A stretch of DNA of 64,000 bases from Apiospora phragmitis (taxonomy: Eukaryota; Ascomycota; Sordariomycetes; Amphisphaeriales; Apiosporaceae): NCBI GenBank assembly GCA_038363925.1, contig JAQQWL010000015.1, positions 1,550,001 through 1,614,000 on the forward strand, read 5' to 3'. The translations under genes and the position numbers were made by a program. The notes under the pieces are model-generated. The model was given only the letters and a program-made list of their open reading frames with translations. It did no database searches and was not told the origin of the DNA. Of the stretch, positions 38,371 to 49,079 are shown in pieces (position 1 is the first letter of the stretch; each line of letters begins with the position of its first letter).

Positions 38371-39094
38371 GAAATTTCTCTTTTGCATCCAATGCATGTT
38401 TTTAGTTCTTCTACTCTCAACTACTTACTACCCGTTACGCGCTAGTTTACTGTTTTCCCCTCCCCCATTGCAGACATTGAAGTGGTTTGCACTTGAGACG
38501 GTACCCCAGTTGCCGACTCTCTAGTGCCACATCATGCAGGAAAAGCCACTGACTGGTATGAACGAATGCATCGTAGTCTCTACGCTATATTGCAACTTCG
38601 CAGAGCGGGGCATTAAAGTAAATCAAATCATTTTGTTCATGTTACATCATTACTGCCTATCTCATCTACCTAGCATGAAAGCCACGGCTCTTCCTCGAGG
38701 CCCTCCAACGCCCAGCGTGGTCCATCTGCATAGTGACCGATAGCATGCCCATGCCATCTATCACGGCATTCAACGACTCGTCCCCGCACAAGGCCTGCCG
38801 ACCCTGTGTGCCTCTATTGGCCACGTTTCCTCCCCTCCGAGCTGATGATGATGTCGATGCTACTGGAAATGCATTGCTGGTAGTATACGCCCGACCACCC
38901 GAGTTGAGTGGCCTGGCTGTAGTTGAGGTAGTTTCTGGTCTGTAGTGTGGTGAAGATGATGGGGTGTTTGTCAATGATGAAGACACTGCGCGTCGTGGAC
39001 TGCCCGCGGCTGGTGGTCCGGACCTGGTGGGGGAGCGCATGGCCATGCCCTCAGCAGGGACAGGACGCGGAGATACAGGACGCGCCGTATCTCG
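38371..39094. other. Spacer between tRNA-Ser and RFA3
   Basis: Only short open frames. A 126-codon frame on the minus strand (38666-39046) is Ser/Thr/Arg-rich with no domain, and I do not call it. The region next to 39,094 is the RFA3 3' UTR. Confidence 0.45.
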
Positions 39095-39692
39095 TCAACC
39101 CATCATCATGCCGCCCTTGGAGGCGTCGAAGACGAAGAGGTCTCTGTATTGGTGCGTAGCGTCCACTACAGCCTGGGCCACCTTGAAGTCTGTCGAGGTG
39201 CAGCATATATTAGACTACTAGTATATCGCGGGGGTATATATCAGGTACTACTCACCAACATTGTTTCCCAGGTCGACTGAGCTCATGACCTTGATGGACA
39301 GGTCAGGAAGCACCTTGCCGATGATCTGCGCAGCGTTGCCATTCACGAGATGCGCATCCTAAAAGAGAAGACTGCGGTCAGCCGGATATTCCTAGTATAC
39401 CTGGTTCTTGGTATAGCCCAACGTAAGATATTGTGATCACTCTCTTGCTCAATTGCACCTTATACAAGTGGGCAGGGGCGTGTGTTCTCGCTAGGATGAG
39501 TACAGGGGGCAGGGCAGCATTCATGACTTCAGTAAAACTTACGCGGTTGAGGTTTGCCGTGATTTGCCCCTCGGCATCAATGACGGCCGTGTCGCCTCGC
39601 AGCTGCTGCACCTTGCCGACGACCATGACGTTTTGGCCGACGTACGAGTCGATGAGCTGGCTGGAGATGCGGGGGGTTGAGATAGACTCCAT
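39095..39692 (-). CDS. RFA3: Replication protein A subunit 3 (RPA14/Rfa3)
   Basis: This is the smallest subunit of the heterotrimeric ssDNA-binding protein RPA, which acts in replication, repair and recombination. Three exons: 39692-39543, 39358-39256 and 39189-39095, 115 residues, intact. The sequence begins MESISTPRISSQLIDSYVGQ and continues as one OB fold: VMVVGKVQQLRGDTAVIDAEGQITANLNR, then DAHLVNGNAAQIIGKV, LSIKVMSSVDLGNNVDFKVAQ and the end DASKGGMMMG. The length is right for the family. An upstream in-frame start would add eight residues (MIHIVFN), but the conserved N-terminus supports the ATG at 39692. Splice sites are canonical. Confidence 0.9.
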
Positions 39693-40328
39693 GTTGAAGA
39701 CGATGTGAATCAAAATTCTGAGTCTTGATAGATCTTCACTCCAATAAAACTTTGACTTGAGTTTCCAGTAGACAAATTCTCGTTCCTCTTTGCTGGCTGT
39801 TTCGTTTCGTTCGTAGATTGTGGGGTTTATCAGATGGAGAATGAGAACGGGGGAGGTGCGTCTTCAGGCGCCCGCCCTAATTCCTCCCATTGGAATCGTA
39901 GGTATTAGCGCGCAAAACGCGTCCGCGGGGTCACCTGACAGCCATTTACCGCTCAGAAGACCGGCAAGTACCATCCCGAAATATGTACTCCCAGTCAAGC
40001 CCCTGAATTTCGAGGAAGTTCTTGCAGGTTCTTGATATGCAAGATTGGACTTCTTTCATATCCGTTGCTCGGATTCTTGGTATGTTTGAGATACAACGTA
40101 TGATATAGCATAGCTACTTACCTACCAGAGAAGAAACTAGAGGTGCTGCAGCCTCTATAACATTAAACACTCGACTTCTCCCAGCTTCGAGAATAGCCGG
40201 TGGCTTCATAGCGCGGGACGCGACATCTATTAAACCCATCGAAATTGGCTTGTTGCATTTCTGATTTGCCATTCCGACGAATCTCGTCAACTCACGGACT
40301 TCCATGGTGAATCGTAATCATCCGGCTA

Positions 40329-40366
40329 AGATTATCCTATACGTGGAAGATTATCCTATACGCGGG
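40329..40366. repeat. 19-bp tandem duplication
   Basis: Two adjacent copies of AAGATTATCCTATACGTGG, the second with one base changed, lie in a non-coding spacer. No function is suggested. Confidence 0.85.
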
Positions 40367-42562
40367 CATTGTCGAATCACAGTCGGGATAGGCAACCCAT
40401 GACGTCCGCATCGATTCTGACACGAAGATAACAAATAGCAACAGCGGGAGTGAGATGGTGTGTGAAGACTAGGTACAAAAAGTACAGTTACGAAGCCCCT
40501 GATTTTGGCCGAGACCAATCAGTCTCAGAAGTCGAAGGGTAGGTTAAGAAGTAGCAAAGGTCGTACGGTGATGCTACATACCTACTTACAAGCTGTGGCG
40601 GTTTCTGGGCAAAAAGCCAGCCCAGCACCAAGTGGCCAAGAGCATCATCAAAGCGCTGCTGTGTTATTTGCCGTGCCTGGGGACCAGACCGAGAGCTCAG
40701 GAAGCATGAGACCCCTATCGGCGGCTGCACGGAAGCATCCCGGAGCTCGCGGCAATGATATACAGGAAAGAAGGGTTGTTGGAGAGCGGCACAGCGGCTA
40801 CACCGTACCGTTGTCGCCACCACAAGCATTGAGGCTTTGCAAGGCAGACTATCACCGCCATGCATAAGGGGAGTCCGAGCATCGAATGTTCGAATGCGAA
40901 TCTCAAAATCTGGGCCCTATGCCATCGGGATCGGATAACACACTGATCTACTTTGTGTGTGTCAGCTGACGCTGATCTACTATGAGATATCGATCCCCCG
41001 TAAATGGCAGAATGAGACCCCTGGATTTCAGGTAGGTGTGGCTTGTCGCTGCACAGCCATGTTTTAAAGCCACAGTTGGTGCATGAGGGGGATAAGGCAA
41101 CTCTGTCCCTCATTCGCTGATGTAACGAGTGGGAGGCGAAAACTCGACGACATATCGAGAAGGATTGATGGCCGATCAGGTACGCCGTGACTGTCGATCT
41201 CGCTCAAGACCGAGTCAACGCTAGCAGCCAGAACGAAAGGGCGGTGCTGCCACCGGATCTCCAGGGAAAAAGTAGAGACACGTTATAGGGCAGCCAATCA
41301 ACATGCTGGCCCAAGTCCCAAAACAGAAGAAACTAACACACCCCAACCTGTCAGACGACTGGCTGGGCCATGGTGATTTCCACACAACGATATCATGTTA
41401 CAACCAGTCAACTTACTTGATCATGTTGACTGCGATGGCAATTTCTCGGCATGGTCGATAATAAACATAGACAACACACTTTACCTTGCTGCAAGAGTCG
41501 GCAGACCGAGACTCCTCCCGGGCCTGACTGCGGTCGTTCCTGAGCCAGTGAGGAGGAAGATAGCCACTTAATCTGATGGTGCTTGCAAAAGGCTGCTTTC
41601 ATGTCTTGAAGAACCCCTGTCAGTTTTTCCTTCGTCAACGCCCGTTACTGTCGTAGTGAGGGCCCAATTAAGCTCCTGGATAGGCATTGCCAAAGTCAAA
41701 CCCATGCATAGACACCACCATCTATCTGCATGCCCCAGGGGGCTCCCAGGTTGTCTGCGCCTCCGATATGGATTTCGGTTTCGGCGTACCTTAGAGCTAA
41801 TGCAGGCGGTCCGCAATCTTCTCCGGAGTAAGTTGCTAGGGCTTCCAAGTAGAAACATTCCTAATGCATCTCCCGGGATTTGCTGCGCGTAACCCCAGAC
41901 AAGGAAGTGGCTGAAGTCCAAGTAGAGCCGGAGGCCGGATCGGGACCAATAAACGTTGCAATCCCCTAGCGGTCGAACTTCACCAGTTATCTTTTAAGCG
42001 GCTTGCTGTCTTCATATACGGGAGGCCTATATTCCCGATATATCATGCCCATGTGTACCGCCCCCCGATGTGGCTGATGCCCGGTCCTCATATGTGTAGG
42101 CATCTTATCGCTCGATCCCCATAACTATTCCTTGCCAACACATCAGATTAGTTGGCTGTGAATGTAAATGTGCCAGCTCTCGTTCTGCAAACATTCACGG
42201 TTTCGGCCCGCAGCTTCTCACACTCTGCATCTTGAGTCTGCTTCTAGTCGTTCCCCCGTCGCCAGGTTGCTGTTGGTTTCCGCTCTACGCCGTTCCGTTC
42301 TTCTGTACGTGGTTGTCTCTAGGACTACACTGAAAGTGCTAAATCCGACTTGAGATCAGTATCGATTAGACCGCAGAAGCGCGTACCGTTCTGGGACTGC
42401 GAGATTCTCAGTCCTCTCGACAAAAGTTCGAATCAAGGTCGCCCTCAGTGTAACGACTGAAGGGCGAAAAGCTGGGAGTCGCAAGGATTCGGGATATTTA
42501 GCGAAGTTGCACTGTCTGGAGCCGCACCGTTGCAGCAAATTCACGCCGCACCTCCCTGCCCG

Positions 42563-42695
42563 ATGCATATTGCTTAATCGGCAGGACAAGCTAGGGTTAG
42601 GCCACTACCTAAGGTGTGCGCTTCTCGGTACCGTCTTACACACCTCACCTTTCCCCCACCGAGCTGCCAACGCACCTTCTCTTTCAAGGATGTAA
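42563..42695 (+). promoter_or_regulatory. Minimal upstream open frames before the bZIP gene
   Basis: Two tiny upstream frames precede the bZIP ATG at 42919: MHIA-stop at 42563-42577 and a start-stop element (ATG followed directly by TAA) at 42690-42695. If the transcript begins upstream of them they could damp translation. The transcription start is unknown. Confidence 0.4.
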
Positions 42696-42918
42696 AATCG
42701 TCCGAAGTAGGAAATCAAAGAAAGTCTTCTGTTGTGTTCCGCAACACGAGCTGTGTTTTCAAGTCAAGTGGCTCGTCAATATCTGTCGCCCGAGTAACTA
42801 GGCTGTCACCCAACGCCGGCGTGGCATATTCTTTGTTGACAACTGCAAGAGCGCTTGAGATCACAACCTCGCATTCTTGGGGTATCCATCGACTATCAGG
42901 CATCGCGCCATCGCAGAG

Positions 42919-44163
42919 ATGGAGGATTCTCCGCATCTCTTCAGCTACAACATCAATGATGGCAGTGACGGAGAGTACCACCTGGATGATCCAGGAGCCA
43001 GTACCCATGACTACAACCAGTACTTCCCGTCGACGACTTTCTCGCCGGTGGAGGGGTTTAAGGTCCCGATACGTCCGCATGCCAGTCTCGTTCAGTCATC
43101 GGCTGATTCCTCATCACCCGGGCCAACCCATGCGCACATGCAGTCGGGCGTGAATATGCATACCTGGACTCCCGCAAATCAGGGTCACGGCAGACAACTC
43201 CAGCTACCACCGACATATGGGCCCACACTCGAATCCCCAGGACTGTCCAGTGGTTCATCGACAACTCCCGACACCAGACCCTCTCAAGCCATCACATCAG
43301 AGAACAGACAAGGGTCCAGGAACGTGTCAATACAACCGAGGATAGATGCAGTGTTTCCACCGCCTCGGCCATCAGGCCCAATCCTACCGCCCAGAAAAAG
43401 ACGACCCCGGAAACCAAAGCCAAAACCAGAACTCACCTTGGAGGAGGAGGGGGCAAAGAAGAACAAGACGCTAGAAAGAAATCGCGTTGCCGCAAGCAAA
43501 TGTCGAGAAAAGAAGAAGGATTGGACGAAGGATTTGGAAGAAACAAAGATTGGGCTAGAAAGTCAGAACTCTCACCTGCGCATGGAATACGCAACCCTAG
43601 TGAACGAGGTTGGCGAAATCAGGGCTCAGCTCATGACCCATGCAGGCTGCCATGATGCAAACATCGACAAGTGGATCGAAAATGAAGCCAAACGATTTGT
43701 GTTTGGTGCTGGCGAAAGATACGACACCATGTTGGGTGCTGCTCCAGGACCATCTTCGTCAAACGTGGACCCGGCACAAGGTAGTATGTCCGTCCCAGCG
43801 TATGAAGCATTCGGTAGCAACAGCCACATCGATACTTCAACATATCGAACGAGACTATCGGAAACACAGAGTACGGGGATGCCTAACTCGCCGGTATTTT
43901 TCCAGAACAGCGGGTCATCTGGTTCTGAATACCTGGCAAACCCCAATGATGACTTCGGCACTCATCTGACGCAACAACCGAGTGTACCTCTTGCACAGAT
44001 TGCCGTCAACCCTGGCTCTCCAAGTCTCCAAAGCAGTATCTCAAACGATGCCGGCGGTGAATATTTCACAGATGCCGACTTCTCCTTCGGAGCGTTCCAA
44101 TCAACGCAAGAAGTAGCTCCGGAAGACGAAAATGATCTGGGTTTCCCGCATGGTATCACCTAA
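42919..44163 (+). CDS. bZIP transcription factor (ATF/CREB-like basic region)
   Basis: This is a nuclear DNA-binding regulator. Single exon, 414 residues, start MEDSPHLFSYNIND. The bZIP domain lies at about residues 185-250: a proline/lysine-rich run (PPRKRRPRKPKPKP), then ERNRVAASKCREKKK, which fits the N-x7-R basic-region signature with the AASKCR form of ATF/CREB-type factors. A leucine zipper with imperfect heptads follows (LEETKIGLESQNSHLRMEYATLVNEV), then HAGCHDANIDKWIENEA, seen after the zipper in many fungal bZIPs. The rest is Ser/Pro/Gln-rich and low-complexity, likely activation regions. I cannot assign it to a named regulator. The first ATG after an in-frame stop-free leader was chosen, and an upstream coding exon cannot be excluded. 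Confidence 0.88.
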   Translation: MEDSPHLFSYNINDGSDGEYHLDDPGASTHDYNQYFPSTTFSPVEGFKVPIRPHASLVQSSADSSSPGPTHAHMQSGVNMHTWTPANQGHGRQLQLPPTYGPTLESPGLSSGSSTTPDTRPSQAITSENRQGSRNVSIQPRIDAVFPPPRPSGPILPPRKRRPRKPKPKPELTLEEEGAKKNKTLERNRVAASKCREKKKDWTKDLEETKIGLESQNSHLRMEYATLVNEVGEIRAQLMTHAGCHDANIDKWIENEAKRFVFGAGERYDTMLGAAPGPSSSNVDPAQGSMSVPAYEAFGSNSHIDTSTYRTRLSETQSTGMPNSPVFFQNSGSSGSEYLANPNDDFGTHLTQQPSVPLAQIAVNPGSPSLQSSISNDAGGEYFTDADFSFGAFQSTQEVAPEDENDLGFPHGIT

Positions 44164-45314
44164 GATATTGTACCATCGGTGGAGAGTGTAAGAGGCCACA
44201 ATACCCTCTTCACCCCAAGCACATACGAGGCATCTCCGGCGATGGACGATACCACGTTGGTTTCCGGCTGTCGACATTGAGAACATTTGCCGGGGGCTGG
44301 TTCTCATGCTTCCAGGCGTGAGACTGGTCATTTGGATTTCTTTTCGTGCTTTATGAATTATACCCAGGGAACACGGGAGTATGTAGACTTTACCTGTAGT
44401 TATAACGATTGAGATGATGAATGATAGATACCCTGTCGATTTTCGCGTAAGCCTACCTTTCAGGGGCAGCATGTTGCCAAGGAGTTGTCAGTGTTTGAGG
44501 TGAATCATGAGGTAGAAGAGGCGATCCCTAGAAAGGGTTGTATATCGCCTTCAAGGCAGTGATGTTGACTTTGGTTACCTAGCCATGGGGCGCATACTGG
44601 TGCACAAGGAGCAATGCCTTTGCTGTTTGGCTAGCCGGTCATAGATCACTGTCAGCAGATAGAAGATGAATCGAATGGTTTGGCAAAAGACCATAACACT
44701 CCACGGCAGTCACGTTCAAGTAAGAAGACAGGTAAAATGGTGATCTGTTGAAAGCGATAATTTGAATTTAGGGGGCCGTATAGCAGAGTTCGAGAAATTC
44801 GCCTTACGTCATTGCTATCTCATTTTAAGACGCGAAAACCATGGCAGTTTACCTATGTACACAGATGCAATATGGATCAACGCAAAGACAGACAGCAAAA
44901 TGAGCACTATTTAGATACCGAAGATATATATGAATCTATACATGGTTTATTTCACCCAATCATATCGCAGTTATTGTTCCTCTGGTGTCGTGGGAGAACT
45001 GTTTTAGTACTGGTATCAATCAATAGCTTGAATCCTGGGTCATAGGTTGGCAAAACCGACATGCTAACCAATTGCCACCCAGTCATGCCCGGCTCAAGTC
45101 TAGGGGAGCATCGCAATACTCAGGTATGTATCAAATTTGGAATTCGGAGTGCCGTATAATTTATAAGTCGTGGTATCCCCTTGTTGCCCCCGAAACGCCA
45201 TTACGCCAATGCAAATCCCATCGACACCAAAGCCCACACAGTCAGCCTGCCACCCTCTCCATTTGCCTACGGCAGCCAAGCCCTCTCGAGATCTACTAAA
45301 CCAGCTGCCCCTTT
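44164..45314. other. Spacer between the bZIP gene and a small convergent gene
   Basis: Holds the 3' UTRs of the bZIP gene and of the small gene ending at 45315. A/T-rich, no coding structure seen. Confidence 0.5.
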
Positions 45315-45684
45315 TCATTTATCAATGATCTGCCCATCAGGGCCTTTCTTACTCCTGTGCTGCTCCCGCACAAACTCTTCTATGTTGACATCGTGGTGTG
45401 GTCGTTCGGGAGGACCCGGGGTTTGCTCGGGCTCCGGAGACTTCTCTTCAGCCTCCTTTTTCTCTGTCCCCAAGACCTTGGCCACGACTGGGACGTATTC
45501 GGTCACTTCCATTCAGTTCAGCAAATATTTTTCCTAAGCTCGTTCTGTTCTTACCTTTCTCAAGAAGCGTGGGCTGCCCGTCCTGCCCTGCATTCGGGTG
45601 CCGAGCCTCAAATGCTTTTTTGTCAAGGATTTCCTTGTAGTCTGATGAGCCTTTGACTTGGCCATCGGCCGTTCGAGAGGACAT
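45315..45684 (-). CDS. Small conserved-looking hydrophilic protein, function unknown
   Basis: Two exons, 45684-45555 and 45505-45315, give 106 residues. The start is MSSRTADGQVKGSSDYKEIL. The exon junction reads LLEK-VTEYVPVV and both exons are in phase with canonical GT-AG borders (GTAAGA donor). The protein is charged and without a signal peptide or membrane segment. It has a Pro/Glu-rich middle and ends in a Lys/Arg-rich helix-like stretch (NIEEFVREQHRSKKG). I do not recognise the family. The consistent splice phase and protein-like composition support a real gene. Confidence 0.62.
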
Positions 45685-46613
45685 GATGGATATCCGAGAC
45701 GAGGTAGTTTAGTCGGCTGAATGTGCTGTTTCGGTTGGTGGATAGGAGGGTAGTATGGTAAGGAAGCTGGACTACTGGGTGCAACACACGGGGAGATGCC
45801 TGTTGAAGATTATAAAACACGTTGTAAGACACAGGAGAGAAAGGGGAAACGTCGGGGAACAGTTCACCATATATATATGTATAAAGTAAATCTAGACCTT
45901 GGCTTTTTGCTTGCTTGTTTTCAGCTTGTTGTACCACGATGTACCACGATACGTATGCATGTCCAGCGTATGAGGTCAATTCAATATTCAAGGCAGGCCA
46001 AGCCGGGCAACAGCGACCCCTGGCACCTGGCGTGGAGGATGTTGCCCGTTCCACTGGCATATAACTGGAACTCGCAGCTGAAAATCCAAGGCAAGATAGA
46101 TGCACAGGGAACCTAAAAAGCCACAAGGCCGGCAGCAAGCGTCTGGTATAGAGGGCGTTACGTCATATCCCTTGCCGTAAAGCCGAGTTGCTCGAGATCT
46201 GCGGGATGCCGGTGGCCGGTGAAATAAGGGACTTGGCGGTGGAACCGTTGACTCGCGGCCTCGACTCTGGAGTATTCCATCTAAGGAGGTTACTACCCCA
46301 CACTAGTGCATACAGTAATGCGGCATGCATGTAAGACGATAAGATAAACTATTTTCAACTGTCCAGTTGCTCCTCCATCAATGTTTAGTTGCCAGCGCAA
46401 GGCGGGACCGGAGTGGCATGATTTCGATCCAACATGCGACATCTTTTCTGCCACGAATCCGAACTAGAGATATTTTGATTAACTTTTTTAACTGCCTCAT
46501 CTACGATAGACATCATCTGACTGATACTTCTTTTTCTTCTTCCGTGCTTTGCTGTCGTCTTTCCCGGCGAATTGAATCGTACAGACTGTGATCCACCCTC
46601 CCACATCGCAACC
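45685..46613. other. Divergent spacer, small gene and CobW-type GTPase
   Basis: No supportable gene. It contains both promoters. The last 100 bp before the GTPase ATG are T/C-rich. Confidence 0.5.
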
Positions 46614-47744
46614 ATGGCGCCAATCCCCATCACCATCGTCACCGGCTTCCTGGGCTCGGGCAAGACCACGCTGATCCTGAACCTGGTACCGCAGCTGCGC
46701 GCCGCGAACCCGTCGTACCGCCTGGCCCTGCTGAAGAACGAGTTCGGTGACGTCGCCATCGACAGCCAGCTGGCCTCGTCGTCGGCCATCTCGGGCGTGC
46801 AGGAGATGCTCAACGGCTGCATCTGCTGCAACCTGGTGGGCGACCTGGCCAAGGCCCTGGAGGAGCTCTGCGGCAACAGCGACTCGCCGCCCGACCGCGT
46901 CATCATCGAGACGTCCGGCTCGGCCTTCCCCGCGACCCTGGCCATGGAGGTGAACCGGCTCGCGCGCGTGACGGGCGGCGCCTACGCCCTCGACGGCGTC
47001 ATCCACGTCATCGACGTCGAGAACTGGCAGGGCTACGAGGACACGAGCTACACGGCGAAGGTGCAGGCCCGCTACACGGACCTGATGGTCTACAACAAGT
47101 GGGAGCTCTGCGACGAGCGCCGCTTCGACCGCGTGCGCGACCTGGCCGACGAGATCGGCGGCGCCGTCCACGGCGGCCTGGAGGTCGACATCGCCTGGGT
47201 CAAGAGCGACAAGGGCCGCGTGCCCATTGACATTATTTTCGGCGTCGACCGCGCCCTCGCCCAGACGCTGGACGACAAGAACTTCACCAATGTCAAGCCG
47301 CACGCGCACGCCGAGGGCGAGAGCCACGCCGACCACACCCACGACCACCAGACCGAGGTCGAGGTCCTGTCCGTCACGCTCAAGGGGCCCAGCAAGGACT
47401 CGGCGGTGGACTCGGCCAAGTTGATGGCGCTGCTCAAGGCGGCACCTAAGGAAGAAGTGTACCGGATCAAATCGGTGCTCACCGCATCCTCCACGGTACG
47501 GGGCTCACAGGAAGACGAGTCGGCTCCCACGCCGCCGCACCCGTCCGCCCGATACATTCTGAACTGGGCTTTTGGACGCTGGACGTTCACGCCGGTTCCG
47601 GCCGAGGTCCAGGAACATGCCTCCAGCGATGATACCACACTACGAATGACACTGATTTTGGCGAGATACCAAAGTAACATGTGGAAGAAGAAGTTGGAGT
47701 CTGGCGATTTTCTGCAACTCGCGGACGGTGCAAAGGGGAGTTAA
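46614..47744 (+). CDS. CobW/P47K-family GTPase (metal-chaperone type)
   Basis: COG0523 proteins are G3E GTPases, many of which deliver zinc or other metals to target proteins. Single exon, 376 residues, intact. Motifs are Walker A GFLGSGKTT near the N-terminus, KNEFGDVAIDSQL (switch/Walker B region), the metal-binding CxCC (NGCICCN), ETSGSAFPATL and the NK-type base-recognition region (YNKWEL). A His-rich loop (HAHAEGESHADHTHDH, about residues 233-250) is a likely metal-binding segment. The C-terminal CobW domain ends near RYILNWAFGRWTFTP. The start has no N-terminal CPELVPI-like motif, so it may not be the METAP1-activating ZNG1 subgroup. The first 800 bp have nearly all codons ending G/C; the last 300 bp are mixed. 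Confidence 0.9.
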   Translation: MAPIPITIVTGFLGSGKTTLILNLVPQLRAANPSYRLALLKNEFGDVAIDSQLASSSAISGVQEMLNGCICCNLVGDLAKALEELCGNSDSPPDRVIIETSGSAFPATLAMEVNRLARVTGGAYALDGVIHVIDVENWQGYEDTSYTAKVQARYTDLMVYNKWELCDERRFDRVRDLADEIGGAVHGGLEVDIAWVKSDKGRVPIDIIFGVDRALAQTLDDKNFTNVKPHAHAEGESHADHTHDHQTEVEVLSVTLKGPSKDSAVDSAKLMALLKAAPKEEVYRIKSVLTASSTVRGSQEDESAPTPPHPSARYILNWAFGRWTFTPVPAEVQEHASSDDTTLRMTLILARYQSNMWKKKLESGDFLQLADGAKGS

Positions 47745-48014
47745 CGGTGAAGAAGGTTGTTTAAGAGCCTAGAGCCTAGAACCTAAATCTAGATGGAATT
47801 AGACGGAGTAGAGGAACATAGAGGATACCCAGGGAATAATGCATAGAGTAGTCGCATGTCGGGGTACATGAGAGAAAATGCCACATCAAGTTGATCTATA
47901 AATATCTATCTTTCCCTGGTATCATCAATAGTGATCTTACTCCTGATAACGCCTCGCAATGCAGTAAAAAACGCCAAACATGAATCCCGTGCGGATCTGA
48001 AAGAGCATCATCAT

Positions 48015-49079
48015 TTAGCCAGTCCTTTGCTTTTTGTTGAAGGCAAAACCACCAAAGCCCGAGCCCGAGCTAGAGCGCTTTTTGTTCTTCTCCATCTCTT
48101 CCTTCATGATACGCTCGGCTTCGCTCATCTTTTTGGGCTGCAGAAAAGGTGAGGCCTTTTTCGACCCCCCAGATAGGGCATTCTTCTTGGCAGCCGCAAA
48201 CACGTTCTTTGGCTGGGGCTTCGCAGTCATCTTCAACGAGACCGGGGCGGCCGCTGCTGTTGTGGCTGGTGCGGAAATTTCTGGTGTAGATTTCGTTTCG
48301 GAGCTTGGCTCTGCCGATTCTGCTTCCGCAGGTTTAGAAACCTCATCTGAGGAGCCTGAAGCCTTCCCCGGACTGGGTTCCTTTGCGGACTCCGCAGGTG
48401 CAGCAGCAGGCTTTGCGCCGAAGGATAGCTTGATTTTTTCGCCTTCATCTCGTTTCAGGACCCGGCCCTCGGCGGGCTCATCGGCCGCGGCCGCCTCGGC
48501 ATCGGCACCCCCTCTCGCCGCGGCCTCCTTGTTCGCGCGCTTGATCTGCTCCTTGATCATGCGCTGCTCGCGCTCCTCGTCGCCCTTGTCCTGCATCTCC
48601 TTCTTCTTGACGGCCTCGCGGCGGCGCATGGCCTCGGGCGAGTCGTCGATCCAGGCGACGAAGATACCCTTGCCGTCCTCCTTCTCCTCGACGCGGCAGA
48701 TGCCCTCGCGGCCGAGGTGCTTGGCGAACTCGGTCAGGCTGGGCCATTTGGTCGCGTTCATGTGGACGTGCTCCTTGTTGGCGATGTAGGTCTGGTAGAA
48801 CTGGTTGATCTGGACGGCCTTCTCGCCGTGGCTCGTCCGCAGCAGCTGCAGGAAGTCGCGCTGGAACTGCCGGCTGTAGTCGTTGATGAACTTCTTCGAG
48901 TCCTCGCCCACCACCAGCATCTGCCGCACGTGCGACTCGCTCTGCGTGTGCATCTTGAAGCCGTTGTCGTCGAAGCACTGCTTCTCGCAGACCTGGCAGT
49001 ACCACCGCAGGCGCTGCAGGCCCTTGCGCCGCATCTGATTGCTCAGGTGCTTGGCCGAGCCAAACTCTGCTTTCCCCAT
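48015..49079 (-). CDS. KIN17: KIN17/Rts2-like C2H2 zinc-finger DNA/RNA-binding protein
   Basis: KIN17 is a conserved nuclear protein that binds curved DNA and RNA and is linked to replication, repair and splicing. Single exon, 354 residues, intact. The start MGKAEFGSAKHLSNQMR is followed by a C2H2 finger (CQVCEKQCFDDNGFKMHTQSESH) at about residues 28-50. The KIN17 winged-helix domain comes next (FINDYSRQFQRDFLQLLRTSHGEKAVQINQFYQ, KWPSLTEFAKHLGREG, GIFVAWIDDSPE). The second half is low-complexity and Ala/Glu/Lys-rich, ending in FGGFAFNKKQRTG. No C-terminal KOW tandem is present, as in other short fungal forms. The 5' half has almost exclusively G/C-ending codons and the 3' half does not. It is convergent with the CobW-type gene, 270 bp apart. 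Confidence 0.93.
   Translation of the reverse strand: MGKAEFGSAKHLSNQMRRKGLQRLRWYCQVCEKQCFDDNGFKMHTQSESHVRQMLVVGEDSKKFINDYSRQFQRDFLQLLRTSHGEKAVQINQFYQTYIANKEHVHMNATKWPSLTEFAKHLGREGICRVEEKEDGKGIFVAWIDDSPEAMRRREAVKKKEMQDKGDEEREQRMIKEQIKRANKEAAARGGADAEAAAADEPAEGRVLKRDEGEKIKLSFGAKPAAAPAESAKEPSPGKASGSSDEVSKPAEAESAEPSSETKSTPEISAPATTAAAAPVSLKMTAKPQPKNVFAAAKKNALSGGSKKASPFLQPKKMSEAERIMKEEMEKNKKRSSSGSGFGGFAFNKKQRTG

Larger units (their letters stand above)
39693..42918. other. Long gene-poor spacer and bZIP leader
   Basis: More than 3 kb without a supportable gene. Open frames up to about 130 codons on both strands lack domains and codon bias. It contains a 19-bp tandem duplication at 40329-40366. The right end (roughly 42,360-42,918) is probably promoter and 5' leader of the bZIP gene and carries very short upstream open frames. 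Confidence 0.5.

Noticed and set aside
38666..39046. 126-codon minus-strand frame just downstream of RFA3
   Set aside because: Ser/Thr/Arg-rich with no domain. It lies where the RFA3 3' UTR should be and has no splice or codon-bias support.
40488..41113. Overlapping open frames of 120-132 codons on both strands
   Set aside because: Frames on both strands overlap each other, none has a motif, and codon use is unlike the genes around them.
42420..42445. A GTTCGAATC T-loop-like sequence near 42,426
   Set aside because: No acceptor stem, D arm or anticodon arm can be drawn around it, so it is not a tRNA.
46497..47348. 283-codon minus-strand frame opposite the CobW-type gene
   Set aside because: It is a shadow frame in the block with almost only G/C third positions. 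The plus strand has a complete, motif-bearing GTPase.
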